A program made the position numbers and the translations under genes. Shown here one piece after another: positions 26,406-35,320 of a stretch of 64,000 bases of DNA. Every line of letters begins with the position of its first letter. The stretch's first letter is position 1. The notes beneath the pieces are model-generated. The model was not told the DNA's origin. It ran no database searches and was given only the letters and a program-made list of their open reading frames with translations. Source of the stretch: a virus; IMG/VR virus record IMGVR_UViG_3300020222_002168, positions 1 to 64,000 of that record; one strand, given 5' to 3'.

Positions 26406-27347
26406 TTACATTCTGTATTTCTTTGGTATTATTTTACAACCATGTGTTTTTCTTCCATTGTAAAATATCCAATCATTGATTTTATGAACACAATCGCCCG
26501 TATGAAGCCATCCGTCTTTATGCACATTTTTTCCTTTTAAAATAAGTTCTGAGTTTAAAATCGTAAAGTCACACCAGCATTTATCTCCTAACGGAATACC
26601 TTGATCAAAAATTTCTAATTCTGTTCTTTCACTGAAGATGTGATTTATTATAATAGGACCAGCTTCAGTCAAGCCGTAGTTACACATAAAATTGACACCA
26701 TTTTGTAAAAAAAAATCTACATGTTCTTTTTTAATACAATCGCTACCTGCTACAACTAATTTTAACATGTTTGATTGAAAATTATTTAACTTAATTAATG
26801 TGTCTATCATTGCAGGAACTAAATGAGTCTTAGTTATATTGTAATTTTTAACGTCTTTAAAAAATGAGAATCCATTAAATTTTTTAATGATTACACTTGA
26901 TCCTGCTAATAACGCAGGAAGTGTTTGAGCATTGATTCCACCGGTGTGATTTAACGAACAGACTGTGAAGATATTATCATCAACAGATAATTTTTGTGAA
27001 TTAATAGCTATTTCTGAATTTTTTAAAATCATATCTTCGGGGATTTTTATTGCTTTTCTAATAGTGCCCGTGCTACCGCTACTATAAAGATATAATTCAA
27101 ACACATTATTTAAATCATCCGGTATTAATATATTATCAGAATCATATTTTGGAGGAATAATTAACGGTAAATTCCTATAAGACGCATGCAGAATATCGAT
27201 GATAATATTCTCATCTACTGCCGATGAAATAAGTTTGTATTCATTGTTGTGGATCAAATTTAACAAATCGTTAAATGAACAATCATTAACGGCTCGTTTT
27301 GATGGAAATTTTTTAGCAATATTTAAAAAAAGATTATATAGTTTCAT
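26406..27347 (-). CDS. AMP-forming acyl/aryl-adenylating enzyme, C-terminally short
   Basis: 313 residues. ANL-superfamily motifs are clear: P-loop YSSGSTGTIRKAI (A3), CNYGLTEAGP (A5) and GWLHTGDCV (A7). The family normally has about 500 residues with a C-terminal lid of about 110; here the protein stops soon after FYNGRKTHG, so the lid with its catalytic Lys is missing. It could still adenylate with a separate partner or be non-functional. Adjacent to the PP-loop gene upstream (9 nt apart). Confidence 0.75.
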   Translation of the reverse strand: MKLYNLFLNIAKKFPSKRAVNDCSFNDLLNLIHNNEYKLISSAVDENIIIDILHASYRNLPLIIPPKYDSDNILIPDDLNNVFELYLYSSGSTGTIRKAIKIPEDMILKNSEIAINSQKLSVDDNIFTVCSLNHTGGINAQTLPALLAGSSVIIKKFNGFSFFKDVKNYNITKTHLVPAMIDTLIKLNNFQSNMLKLVVAGSDCIKKEHVDFFLQNGVNFMCNYGLTEAGPIIINHIFSERTELEIFDQGIPLGDKCWCDFTILNSELILKGKNVHKDGWLHTGDCVHKINDWIFYNGRKTHGCKIIPKKYRM

Positions 27348-27355
27348 ATGCCGCC

Positions 27356-28543
27356 TTAGTAAACTGGATTGTATATTTTTTTTAAATCGATAGAAGGATT
27401 CATTTGTCCTATGAAATAATTATATGAAAAAGTTATTAAACCATCGGCTTTGTTATCATCTATGTTAACAAATTTAGCTGCATACTTTTCCACATATCTA
27501 ATTCCTTCTAGCCAAACATTATGATGATCAGTTCCAGAAAGATTGTTAATAAACCAAGAATCAAATTCACTATACCAATCTTTGGTTGCTTTATCGCACT
27601 GAAACCATGTGTTATCCCATGTAGTATAAATTAATGTTCTCAAAATTCTTTCATGAACTAATCTATACATATGTTTAGTCATGTTTTTATGGAACCATAT
27701 AGAATAATTTATTGGGTCTTTTTCTAGCCAACGTTTAATTATATGTGCTTGTTTACATAGTATATCGCAACTGTCAGGACTCCAATAAAAAAATTCTACG
27801 GTTGAATTAACGTAATCTTTGAAATAATCTGCTATACCAACGATATTAGCAGCACGATCAGTAAATCTTAAGTAAAATTTATTATTAGAATGGATGAACG
27901 TTCGAGGTTTTTCAATCCCTAAAATAACTGCAATTTTTTTATCTTTATCAAATTTTTTCCTTACTTCGTTGAAATGGAGATAATTAAACCTAGTGACATT
28001 TAACGGATTGAGTCCTTCTTTTTTGTTTAGAATCCACGATGCATCATTGTTAGATAACCAATGTGTGAAAAGATGATCAGTAAGATCTAAGATAGTTATT
28101 TTTGTCTTTGGTGATCTATTTTTGATTTCGTTTAATCGAGGTATAGTTTGCAAATAGTGTTCTGACGCGGCATTTTCGGGATTCTTTATCTTAGGATCGA
28201 GTATTGTAAATTTACTATTACCTTTTTCCATCGTGTTGATTATTAGTTCGTCTATATGTAATCCTTGACGAATAAAACTTTCAACTATGTTATGACTGTC
28301 CGCTCCGCCACTATAGCTTATGATGATATAGTCATACATTTCTCGTAATTGTCTAGATCTTTTGTCGTACAACTGGTCTAGCGTAAAATCAGGTTCTACA
28401 GTCCAATTATATTTTTCAAATACATCATTGTTGAATATCCATTTTATATCTTTATTAGATTTCGTCCCCTCTATACAGGCTAGAATTTTAGAATCATATA
28501 GACATTTATCAATTGCATAGTATCCTAATTTGTTGTTTATCAT
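27356..28543 (-). CDS. PP-loop ATP pyrophosphatase (long type)
   Basis: 395 residues. WTVEPDFTLDQLYDKRSRQLRE, then P-loop SYSGGADSHN (about residues 75-84), later FFYWSPDSCDILCKQAHIIKRW. Same architecture as the proteins at 16775 and 29472. It pairs with the adenylating-enzyme gene downstream. Confidence 0.7.
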   Translation of the reverse strand: MINNKLGYYAIDKCLYDSKILACIEGTKSNKDIKWIFNNDVFEKYNWTVEPDFTLDQLYDKRSRQLREMYDYIIISYSGGADSHNIVESFIRQGLHIDELIINTMEKGNSKFTILDPKIKNPENAASEHYLQTIPRLNEIKNRSPKTKITILDLTDHLFTHWLSNNDASWILNKKEGLNPLNVTRFNYLHFNEVRKKFDKDKKIAVILGIEKPRTFIHSNNKFYLRFTDRAANIVGIADYFKDYVNSTVEFFYWSPDSCDILCKQAHIIKRWLEKDPINYSIWFHKNMTKHMYRLVHERILRTLIYTTWDNTWFQCDKATKDWYSEFDSWFINNLSGTDHHNVWLEGIRYVEKYAAKFVNIDDNKADGLITFSYNYFIGQMNPSIDLKKIYNPVY

Positions 28544-28549
28544 ATGGGA

Positions 28550-28557
28550 TATTTATT
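28550..28557 (-). promoter_or_regulatory. Late promoter-like AATAAATA
   Basis: AATAAATA on the minus strand, ending 6 nt before the ATG at 28543. No ribosome site fits in the gap. Confidence 0.5.
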
Positions 28558-28586
28558 AAATACTACATCTTAATCAAATATTTTAT

Positions 28587-29468
28587 ATGTATAAATTTTT
28601 TAACTGTAGATATCCCATAGTTGCGGTAGCGATGAATTCGGTATCTAATTTAAATTTGGCCTTGGCCTGTTATAATGCAGGAATAATTCCTAGTATTTCT
28701 TTTTATAACTATTATACTGATAATCTACAGATCTCTGATTATGATTTACAAAAATTCGAAGAAGATGTAAAAATTTTCGTTGAACAGACTAACAGCGGAG
28801 AATTAATAATTAGCATGAGTGCTAATCATCTTTTTGATATTAAAGTACAAAATTTAATTAAAAAATATGATTTACAGTATATAGAATTATGCCAAGATGT
28901 TAATCCCAGCACTTTTGATTCTATCAAAAAGATAAAAAATAATTTAAATTTTAGATTAATAATTAAGTGTATGTATTCAACGCCATTAATGCGCTGTGAT
29001 GCAGTGATTCTTAAAGGTCCATTAGGCGCCGGAAGATCTATTCCGGATGGTGAATCTCTTATAGATATGACGATAGCTCTAAGAAAAGCACATCCAAATT
29101 TAACAATAATTGCCTCTGGGGGAATAACAAATAAATCTGATATTGAAACAGTATTATCAGCAGGAGCAGATTTAGTCGGTATAGGGAGTCTGTTCGCTGC
29201 TTCACTAGAAAGTCCTGTTAGCGATGAAACTAAAGATAAAATTGTAAATTCTACGTATAGAGATTTAACACGTATTGGTAAATTTAAACAGCAAGGTCTG
29301 TTTTTCGGATCAATAGATCAAAAAGACAATATGAATCAATCAAATGGTTTAAATATCGGAATAAAAGATCCAACATCTGGTGGCCATATCTATTTAGGTA
29401 AAGCGGTAGATGAGATAGGGGAAGTGCTTAGAGTTGAGGATATCGTAAAAAAATTAATGTTTGGTTGA
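28587..29468 (+). CDS. Nitronate monooxygenase-like FMN TIM-barrel protein
   Basis: 293 residues. N-terminus YPIVAVAMNSVSNLNLALACYNAG fits the first barrel strand of nitronate monooxygenase and enoyl-ACP reductase-II types. TIIASGGITNKSDIETVLSAGADLVGIGSLF is the phosphate-binding region for FMN. Between are ISMSANH and DAVILKGPLGAGRS. It may oxidise nitroalkanes or act as another flavin oxidoreductase. Read opposite to its neighbours. Confidence 0.7.
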   Translation: MYKFFNCRYPIVAVAMNSVSNLNLALACYNAGIIPSISFYNYYTDNLQISDYDLQKFEEDVKIFVEQTNSGELIISMSANHLFDIKVQNLIKKYDLQYIELCQDVNPSTFDSIKKIKNNLNFRLIIKCMYSTPLMRCDAVILKGPLGAGRSIPDGESLIDMTIALRKAHPNLTIIASGGITNKSDIETVLSAGADLVGIGSLFAASLESPVSDETKDKIVNSTYRDLTRIGKFKQQGLFFGSIDQKDNMNQSNGLNIGIKDPTSGGHIYLGKAVDEIGEVLRVEDIVKKLMFG

Positions 29469-29471
29469 TTT

Positions 29472-30665
29472 TTATAAATCATAGGACATCGTAGATATAA
29501 CTTTCAATTGACTAGGCCGGTTATCTGAATCAAAAGTTAAAAAATTATAATTTACACCATGCAGAATTTCATTTAATTGTCCTTGATGATATTTTTTAAT
29601 TTTATCATCAATATAATTATCTTTATAAAACCAATATCCTACTTCTGAATAATACATACTGAATATTTTTTTAACCTGGAACACTTCAGTATTCCAATCT
29701 TTGTATAATATTTTTTTTATTGGATCTGAATGAACATTAAACACAATTTTAAGATTTTTATTACCTTGAGGATTTTCTAAACATAAATCTTTACATTGAT
29801 AGATATTCTTTGATAGTAATATATTTTCTATATATTGTTTGATAAGCTGAGATTGTTTTATTACTATTTGTGGCATGTCGGGGGTATAATAAAAATATTC
29901 TACCTGCGGAACGTATTCAAAGTTTAACTCATCAAAATGACCGTACACACCGTTGATGTCTATAAAAAAACTTTCGAATTTTTTATTTTCTCGGTTGAAT
30001 CTTATCCTGGGTTTATCTATACCGTAAACTATAGCGGCTTTGTTTTTGTTTTTTAAATGAGAAAAAATACTGTATTGCCAACCTGTTGCTACAGATAAGA
30101 GTACTCCACTTTGTGAAAATTTATGAAATTCATTGTTTTTTATAATTTCTAAAGTTTCGTCTATGTAATCTAATACAGTAATTTTTATTCCAGGATAATA
30201 CGTGTTAACATATTTTATCAATGGATATGCAGCATGAGTATATTCAAACATGTAATTTTTAGGATCATCGTCTCTAGGATCAAAATTTTTTATATATTTT
30301 TCTATAGCCTTAATTGGAAATGAACAAATTATTTCGTCAACTTTAATATTATTTTTTAAAAAACTCATTAGCATATTTGTAGAATCTGCACCCCCACTTA
30401 TAGCCAAAGCTAGATATCTATAGTTGTCTCTGAGTTGAATAGCACGTTGTTTATAGATATCATCGATAGAATCGTTTATTTCTTTTTTCCAATCGAAAGA
30501 ATTATAGATTTCATCAAAAAGATGAAATCTAATCTGATTATTACAAATTTTGTTAGCGTATTTTAAACATTCAATTTTGTTAAAAAAACATTTCTGGTTC
30601 ACTTGCCAGAATCCTCTTTTTTTTAACATTGATAGATTAACGGCTGTTTGATAATCATAAATCAT
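29472..30665 (-). CDS. PP-loop ATP pyrophosphatase (long type)
   Basis: 397 residues. QVNQKCFFNKIECLKYANKICN, DDIYKQRAIQLRDNYRYLALAISGGADSTN with the P-loop near residue 92, and a later FYYTPDMPQIVIKQSQLIKQY. Third long-type copy. A weak late-like AGTAAATA ends 5 nt before its ATG. Tail-to-tail with the flavin enzyme gene, 3 nt apart. Confidence 0.7.
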   Translation of the reverse strand: MIYDYQTAVNLSMLKKRGFWQVNQKCFFNKIECLKYANKICNNQIRFHLFDEIYNSFDWKKEINDSIDDIYKQRAIQLRDNYRYLALAISGGADSTNMLMSFLKNNIKVDEIICSFPIKAIEKYIKNFDPRDDDPKNYMFEYTHAAYPLIKYVNTYYPGIKITVLDYIDETLEIIKNNEFHKFSQSGVLLSVATGWQYSIFSHLKNKNKAAIVYGIDKPRIRFNRENKKFESFFIDINGVYGHFDELNFEYVPQVEYFYYTPDMPQIVIKQSQLIKQYIENILLSKNIYQCKDLCLENPQGNKNLKIVFNVHSDPIKKILYKDWNTEVFQVKKIFSMYYSEVGYWFYKDNYIDDKIKKYHQGQLNEILHGVNYNFLTFDSDNRPSQLKVISTMSYDL

Positions 30666-30669
30666 AATT

Positions 30670-32157
30670 TTATTTACTAATAGACTTTGTATATAGCCAC
30701 AATTTTATAGATATAAAAATCATTGTCAGGATAATAATTGAAAAAGAGATAGGTTTATCTATAAAAATCATTAGGCTTCCGTCACTTAGCATAAGCGATT
30801 TTCGAAAATATTCTTCAAATAATCTTCCGATAAGGAATCCTATTACTAAAGGTGATAAATCGCAATCTAAAAATTTTAAAATATATCCAAGTATGGCCGA
30901 AAATATTAATATATAAAATCCGAATAGGTTGTTTGATATTATATAAGCTCCGAAGAAGCAGGTTATTACTATAAAAGAGAATAGCATTTTTTGAGGAATT
31001 TTCAAAATAGATATCCATATTCCAATTAATGGTAAATTAAGTATTAATAAAAATAAATTACCTACCCACATAGAAACTATTAATCCCCAAAAAATTTCAG
31101 AATTATTTTGAACCAGAGTTGGACCAACTGCTATTCCGTTTATTATTAATACAGCTAAGATGATAGACATAGCTGGAGTAGTTGGTATTCCTAATGCCAA
31201 AGTTGGAACGAAGTTAGTCTGAGATGCGGCATTGTTAGCACTTTCCGGAGATGCCACTCCTTCTATTGCCCCTTTACCAAATTTTTCTGGAGTTTTGCTA
31301 AAATATTTTTCTGCATAATAGCTAATGTAAGATGTTATCAGCGGTCCTATTCCTGGCAAAAATCCTAAAATTGATCCTATAAAAGTTCCTCTTAATATAG
31401 GGCGAATAGATTTATTGATATCAGATCTATCTGGATAAATTTTTTGGATATGAGGTATTTTTAAAGAAGTTTTCGCGTGGAAAAAATTATAAAGAATTTC
31501 ACCAAGACCAAAAACTCCCATAGCGATGATGGCAATTTGTAATCCATCATATAAATCTATAAGACCAAAGGTAAATCTTTCTTGACCAGAATTATTATCT
31601 ACTCCTATTAATCCTAATAGAATTCCGATACAAACTACTCCTAAGGATTTGTAAAAATTATTATTATTAGCAAATATAATAGATAATAATAAACACATGA
31701 TCATAAACATTGTGTATTCGACCGGTCCAAATATTAATGATACTTTTGCTATCCAACCCCCTAAAATAATAATTAAAAATGTAGAAATAGTGCCCGCGAT
31801 AAAAGATCCAATGACTGATATTGATAATGCTGAGCCTGCTTGATTATTTTTAGTCATCGGATATCCATCTATTGTAGTAATGACTGAGCTTGGTTCTCCA
31901 GGTAAATTCATTAATATAGATGAAACAGATCCACCATATTGGCTTCCGTAATATACTCCTGCCAGAAAAACAATTGATGACAATGGGGAAGAAATGTAAA
32001 ACGTAATAGGCAGAAGGATAGATAAAGTTGCTAAACTTCCTAGACCAGGAAGAACTCCTACAAATGTTCCAATGAATACTCCTGCGAAACAGAGTAAAAT
32101 GTTATCGAGAGTAAAAAAATGCAAGACTCCTAGAGAAACACCACTAATTAGTTCCAT
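30670..32157 (-). CDS. tctA: Tripartite tricarboxylate transporter, large permease TctA
   Basis: 495 residues, around 11-12 hydrophobic helices. Family hallmarks: GVFIGTFVGVLPGLGSLATL near the N-terminus, YYGSQYGGSVSSILMNLPGEPSSV, and the second half repeat LGFLPGIGPLITSY with ASQTNFVPTLALGIPTTPAMS. It would move a carboxylate across the inner membrane, driven by an ion gradient, together with TctB and the binding protein TctC. Length is normal. Overlaps tctB by 10 nt. Confidence 0.9.
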   Translation of the reverse strand: MELISGVSLGVLHFFTLDNILLCFAGVFIGTFVGVLPGLGSLATLSILLPITFYISSPLSSIVFLAGVYYGSQYGGSVSSILMNLPGEPSSVITTIDGYPMTKNNQAGSALSISVIGSFIAGTISTFLIIILGGWIAKVSLIFGPVEYTMFMIMCLLLSIIFANNNNFYKSLGVVCIGILLGLIGVDNNSGQERFTFGLIDLYDGLQIAIIAMGVFGLGEILYNFFHAKTSLKIPHIQKIYPDRSDINKSIRPILRGTFIGSILGFLPGIGPLITSYISYYAEKYFSKTPEKFGKGAIEGVASPESANNAASQTNFVPTLALGIPTTPAMSIILAVLIINGIAVGPTLVQNNSEIFWGLIVSMWVGNLFLLILNLPLIGIWISILKIPQKMLFSFIVITCFFGAYIISNNLFGFYILIFSAILGYILKFLDCDLSPLVIGFLIGRLFEEYFRKSLMLSDGSLMIFIDKPISFSIIILTMIFISIKLWLYTKSISK

Positions 32158-32339
32158 TTAACATTTTTAAAAATTAAAATTGATCCTGTTAATGAAAGAA
32201 GAATAGATATTATTAAGGGAAAAAAACCTGTGCCTATATCTGCTATGTTCCCTATATTGTAATGTAAAGAATATATTAAAAAAGTAATACCGATAATTAA
32301 AAATAAAACACCGGTCGTAATGTTTTTTATGTTATTCAT
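32148..32339 (-). CDS. tctB: Small permease TctB, shortened
   Basis: 63 residues with two hydrophobic helices. The FxxY..NIGNIADIGTGFFPLIISILL segment matches the N-terminus of TctB (DxGPGFFP-type motif), but the usual protein has about 150 residues and four helices. It sits between tctC and tctA and overlaps tctA, so it is likely translated; it may be a reduced but working form. Confidence 0.65.
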   Translation of the reverse strand: MNNIKNITTGVLFLIIGITFLIYSLHYNIGNIADIGTGFFPLIISILLSLTGSILIFKNVKWN

Positions 32340-32342
32340 TTT

Positions 32343-33173
32343 TTATAATCCATAATTCTGAAGATATTTTATATATTCTTCTAAGAGATTTGTACTAACA
32401 TTTTTGTCTACTTTGAGATGAGGAATATTATTCTTAATAACATACTCGCTGAACTTTTGATTGTTAGTGGCCTGGTCTAAACAGTTATCAATAATCATTT
32501 CTTCTTCTTTTGTTAACCCTTTATTCGTAAAGATAGCAGCAAACGAAAGATTTTTTAATTTTATTTCACCTATATTAATAGTCTCATTGAATGGTATTTC
32601 ACCGATTACTTTTATGTTATCAAACATTTTCGTCCATGCGTCAACATTTGGACCTGTGCTAAAATAAACATCTAAATCTCCATTCATTATCATCGGAAGA
32701 GCCTTTACATCACTTCCAGTTATTACGATTATGATTTTTGTATTTTTGTTTTTAATTTCTTTAGCAAATGCTTCAAATTGACTGCCTGGGTTATGGATGC
32801 CTATTTTTAGAGGTTTAGTCAAAAGGTCATTCAGAGTGTAGTTCTTGATAGTAATAATTTTAACTGATGATCCGAACACTATTCTATTCATCTTCACATT
32901 GAGATCCTTATTAGGATTATTTGCTGAATACATCATAGCAGGTGATAATAAAAATGTATTCTTAGATTTGTTCATATAATTGATTGCACTATTCCCATAA
33001 GCTCCTGGTTTGTATTCAATACCAATATTACTATTACCTATTTGTAAACTTCTAGCATTTATTTCGCTAGCACCCCCGGGGGGGAAAGGAATTAACAGTG
33101 TGCATTTTTCGTTAGCGCTTGCTAATGATATAGTAGATGACAACAATAATAAAATTAAAATAAAATTTTTCAT
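32343..33173 (-). CDS. tctC: TctC/BUG-type periplasmic binding protein
   Basis: 276 residues, a little shorter than the usual 300-330. N-terminal signal peptide (residues 1-20, ending near LASANE), then TLLIPFPPGGASEINAR, the BUG-family ligand loop. It would bind a carboxylate in the periplasm. Order tctC-tctB-tctA on one strand is the standard operon order. AAGGATAA precedes the ATG. Confidence 0.85.
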   Translation of the reverse strand: MKNFILILLLLSSTISLASANEKCTLLIPFPPGGASEINARSLQIGNSNIGIEYKPGAYGNSAINYMNKSKNTFLLSPAMMYSANNPNKDLNVKMNRIVFGSSVKIITIKNYTLNDLLTKPLKIGIHNPGSQFEAFAKEIKNKNTKIIIVITGSDVKALPMIMNGDLDVYFSTGPNVDAWTKMFDNIKVIGEIPFNETINIGEIKLKNLSFAAIFTNKGLTKEEEMIIDNCLDQATNNQKFSEYVIKNNIPHLKVDKNVSTNLLEEYIKYLQNYGL

Positions 33174-33192
33174 AATTTATCCTTATTAATAC

Positions 33193-33708
33193 TTATATAT
33201 TTAAATCCGTCTGAATAAAAGATTTTACCTGACAAAATTTGGTTTTTAATGGAAAGGTTAGAGTTAGTAGAATTCTATCTCTGGTGTCTAGATTTATTAC
33301 TGAATGAGTAATTTGAGAATTGAAAAGATACCATTTATATTTTTGATATTTTAATTCTACTATATCATTCAATAATTTTTTTCCGGGGTCAGGCATAAAA
33401 ATAGTTTTAGAATTGTAATCATCTAGTACCATGTTAAGTGAACATCCTACGTTTTTGTCTTTGTGCCATGTATAAAAGGTCATAGATGGAAATTTGTATA
33501 AGTGTAAATGTGTTTCTCTAAAATGTTCTTGTAATGATCGTAAAAAATTATCTTTATCAATAAAATGCTGGCTGAAATTTTTCTTAAAATCTTTGCAGGT
33601 ATATACGAAAGGTACCCAGGACCATGTGACACCATTTTGGATGTAATCATGTATTTCGTGTAGAATATTACATTGATTATCTATATAGTAAAATAATTCC
33701 GTTTCCAT
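33193..33708 (-). CDS. 2OG-Fe(II)-like hydroxylase
   Basis: 171 residues. TFYTWHKDKNVGCSLNMVL supplies HxD (HKD), FNSQITHSVINLDTRDRILLTLTFP the distal His and Arg. Ends 19 nt before the tctC start, so it may be co-transcribed with the transporter. Confidence 0.6.
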   Translation of the reverse strand: METELFYYIDNQCNILHEIHDYIQNGVTWSWVPFVYTCKDFKKNFSQHFIDKDNFLRSLQEHFRETHLHLYKFPSMTFYTWHKDKNVGCSLNMVLDDYNSKTIFMPDPGKKLLNDIVELKYQKYKWYLFNSQITHSVINLDTRDRILLTLTFPLKTKFCQVKSFIQTDLNI

Positions 33709-33741
33709 TCCTGATTATTCTAAAATTTTAGGTTATTAATT

Positions 33742-34320
33742 TCAAATAACATATTGAACATCCGCAGCCAAGATGAATCTAAAATTTTCGCTCTGTGGAA
33801 TGCCCGGTCTGTGCCATTGATTGCTGGGATAGATCAACCAATTTCCGTCTGTGGGGCTGACGAAAAACTTACCGTCTTTTTCAGGACCATTTGGAGCCAT
33901 CTCTGTGCCACAGTAATCTCGGTCTCGGACATCTTCAGGTATGTGCAGATACCAAACTCCGCTGAGCATTTTGGCATTTGGATTTTGGGAATGCCAATGA
34001 TTGTGCCAGAGTTTATCTCTGTCTTCGTGCGTCTCGAGATTAGTCATGTACGACCAGGCCATCATGTTAGACACACGGACTTCACGGCCCAAATACATAA
34101 AAACAGAAAACAAAAAACTCATTCTGTACTTTAACCACACGGCTTCTTGCCTTCCAAATATGTTTTCTTTGGTCTGGAATCGTGGACTGTTAGTAAAGTA
34201 ATTACCGTCTGCGATTATGTCTTTGATTATACCGCAGGCCTCTGCGTCGTCTCTCTTTGTTATCAGCGAACTGAAGTCGAATTTGCGGAATGTTTGGTCT
34301 TGATCGATTACGGGATTCAT
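33742..34320 (-). CDS. 2OG-Fe(II) oxygenase-like phage protein
   Basis: 192 residues. LWHNHWHSQNPNAKMLSGVWYLHIP, GTEMAPNGPE and WLIYPSNQWHRPGIPQSENFRFILAADV give the iron His, the beta strands, the distal His and Arg of the phage oxygenase type. Its base composition is clearly less A/T-rich than the genes around it, so it probably belongs to the phage backbone or came separately. Confidence 0.7.
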   Translation of the reverse strand: MNPVIDQDQTFRKFDFSSLITKRDDAEACGIIKDIIADGNYFTNSPRFQTKENIFGRQEAVWLKYRMSFLFSVFMYLGREVRVSNMMAWSYMTNLETHEDRDKLWHNHWHSQNPNAKMLSGVWYLHIPEDVRDRDYCGTEMAPNGPEKDGKFFVSPTDGNWLIYPSNQWHRPGIPQSENFRFILAADVQYVI

Positions 34321-34333
34321 TAAATATTTTACC

Positions 34334-34945
34334 TTATAAGTTTAATATTTTTTTTGCATCGTCAAAATACATAAATCCGGGATTCGTTACCCTTAAGGTT
34401 AAAATTTTTCTAGAATAAGAAGATTCATTTTTCCAAGAATGGAAAATTTCTGTATTAAATAATATCATTTCTCCAACAGATGCTACCATAGACTTACTAT
34501 GAGTAAACTTATTCATAGAATTGAAGTCGGGATATATATTACGAGTATAACTTTTTAGTCTATTGATGTTGTGATTAAAATGATCAAATTGATCGTTATC
34601 ATACCAATAAGTTGTGCATAAGGTATCATGAATTTCTATAGGTATATTAAAACTTACCCTATGATCTTTCCCATCCTTATGGATTCCACATCCTCCGCCC
34701 GGCGGAGTTTCGAAAATTGAAACTCTATCTAAAATAAAATCAAATTTAAAATCATCCGGAAGCAAAGAAATTATTTCTTTAGAAATTTCGACTGGAAAAT
34801 CTTTATGGAAATAGGTACTGGTATGTCTAATTTTTAGTGTATATAATTTAGAAATTACAAATTGAATAATTGAGTCTAATTTATCGAAAGTAAATCGTAT
34901 GTAAAAAGGGCTACAATCTTCCAAAGTTTGAATCTTTGAATACAT
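34334..34945 (-). CDS. 2OG-Fe(II)-like hydroxylase
   Basis: 203 residues. PPGGGCGIHKDGKDHRVSFNIPI supplies HxD (HKD), GEMILFNTEIFHSWKNESSYSRKILTLR the distal His and Arg. Last gene of the A/T-rich island on this side. Confidence 0.65.
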   Translation of the reverse strand: MYSKIQTLEDCSPFYIRFTFDKLDSIIQFVISKLYTLKIRHTSTYFHKDFPVEISKEIISLLPDDFKFDFILDRVSIFETPPGGGCGIHKDGKDHRVSFNIPIEIHDTLCTTYWYDNDQFDHFNHNINRLKSYTRNIYPDFNSMNKFTHSKSMVASVGEMILFNTEIFHSWKNESSYSRKILTLRVTNPGFMYFDDAKKILNL

Positions 34946-35320
34946 ATTTTTTCCTAAATTAACAGTGCTAAGATATTATATTTTCTTTATTTATGGGATA
35001 TTTACTGCATCTTCTATATTTGATTTTGTGTAATAGATGATTAGAGATTATAAATCTTCTTGGATCGCAAATCGACTTGTGGAGTTTCTCTTGCTCAGGT
35101 ATAACCATCTCGTCAATCTACTCTTCGAATATGTCTGGCTAACAATTCCAGATGGACCCAGGCTGGGCAGTTACTCCGTCCGTCATCTCAGTTTATGGCA
35201 TGGATATGCACACATCTACGGTAATCTCAAGGCCCGGCTCGCGGCATCGACCGTATGCGCCGTGTCAGTATGGCTGCGGCAATCGCCCCCTATAATCACG
35301 GGTAGGGATCCCGGGGTCGA
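34946..35320. other. Intergenic stretch spanning the composition boundary
   Basis: About 375 nt with no gene I can support. The left 90 nt is A/T-rich; the rest is clearly more GC-rich, with a palindromic GGGATCCC near 35306-35313. An open frame runs on the plus strand but overlaps the real minus-strand gene and has no recognisable protein character. It may hold a gene remnant or RNA. Confidence 0.5.
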
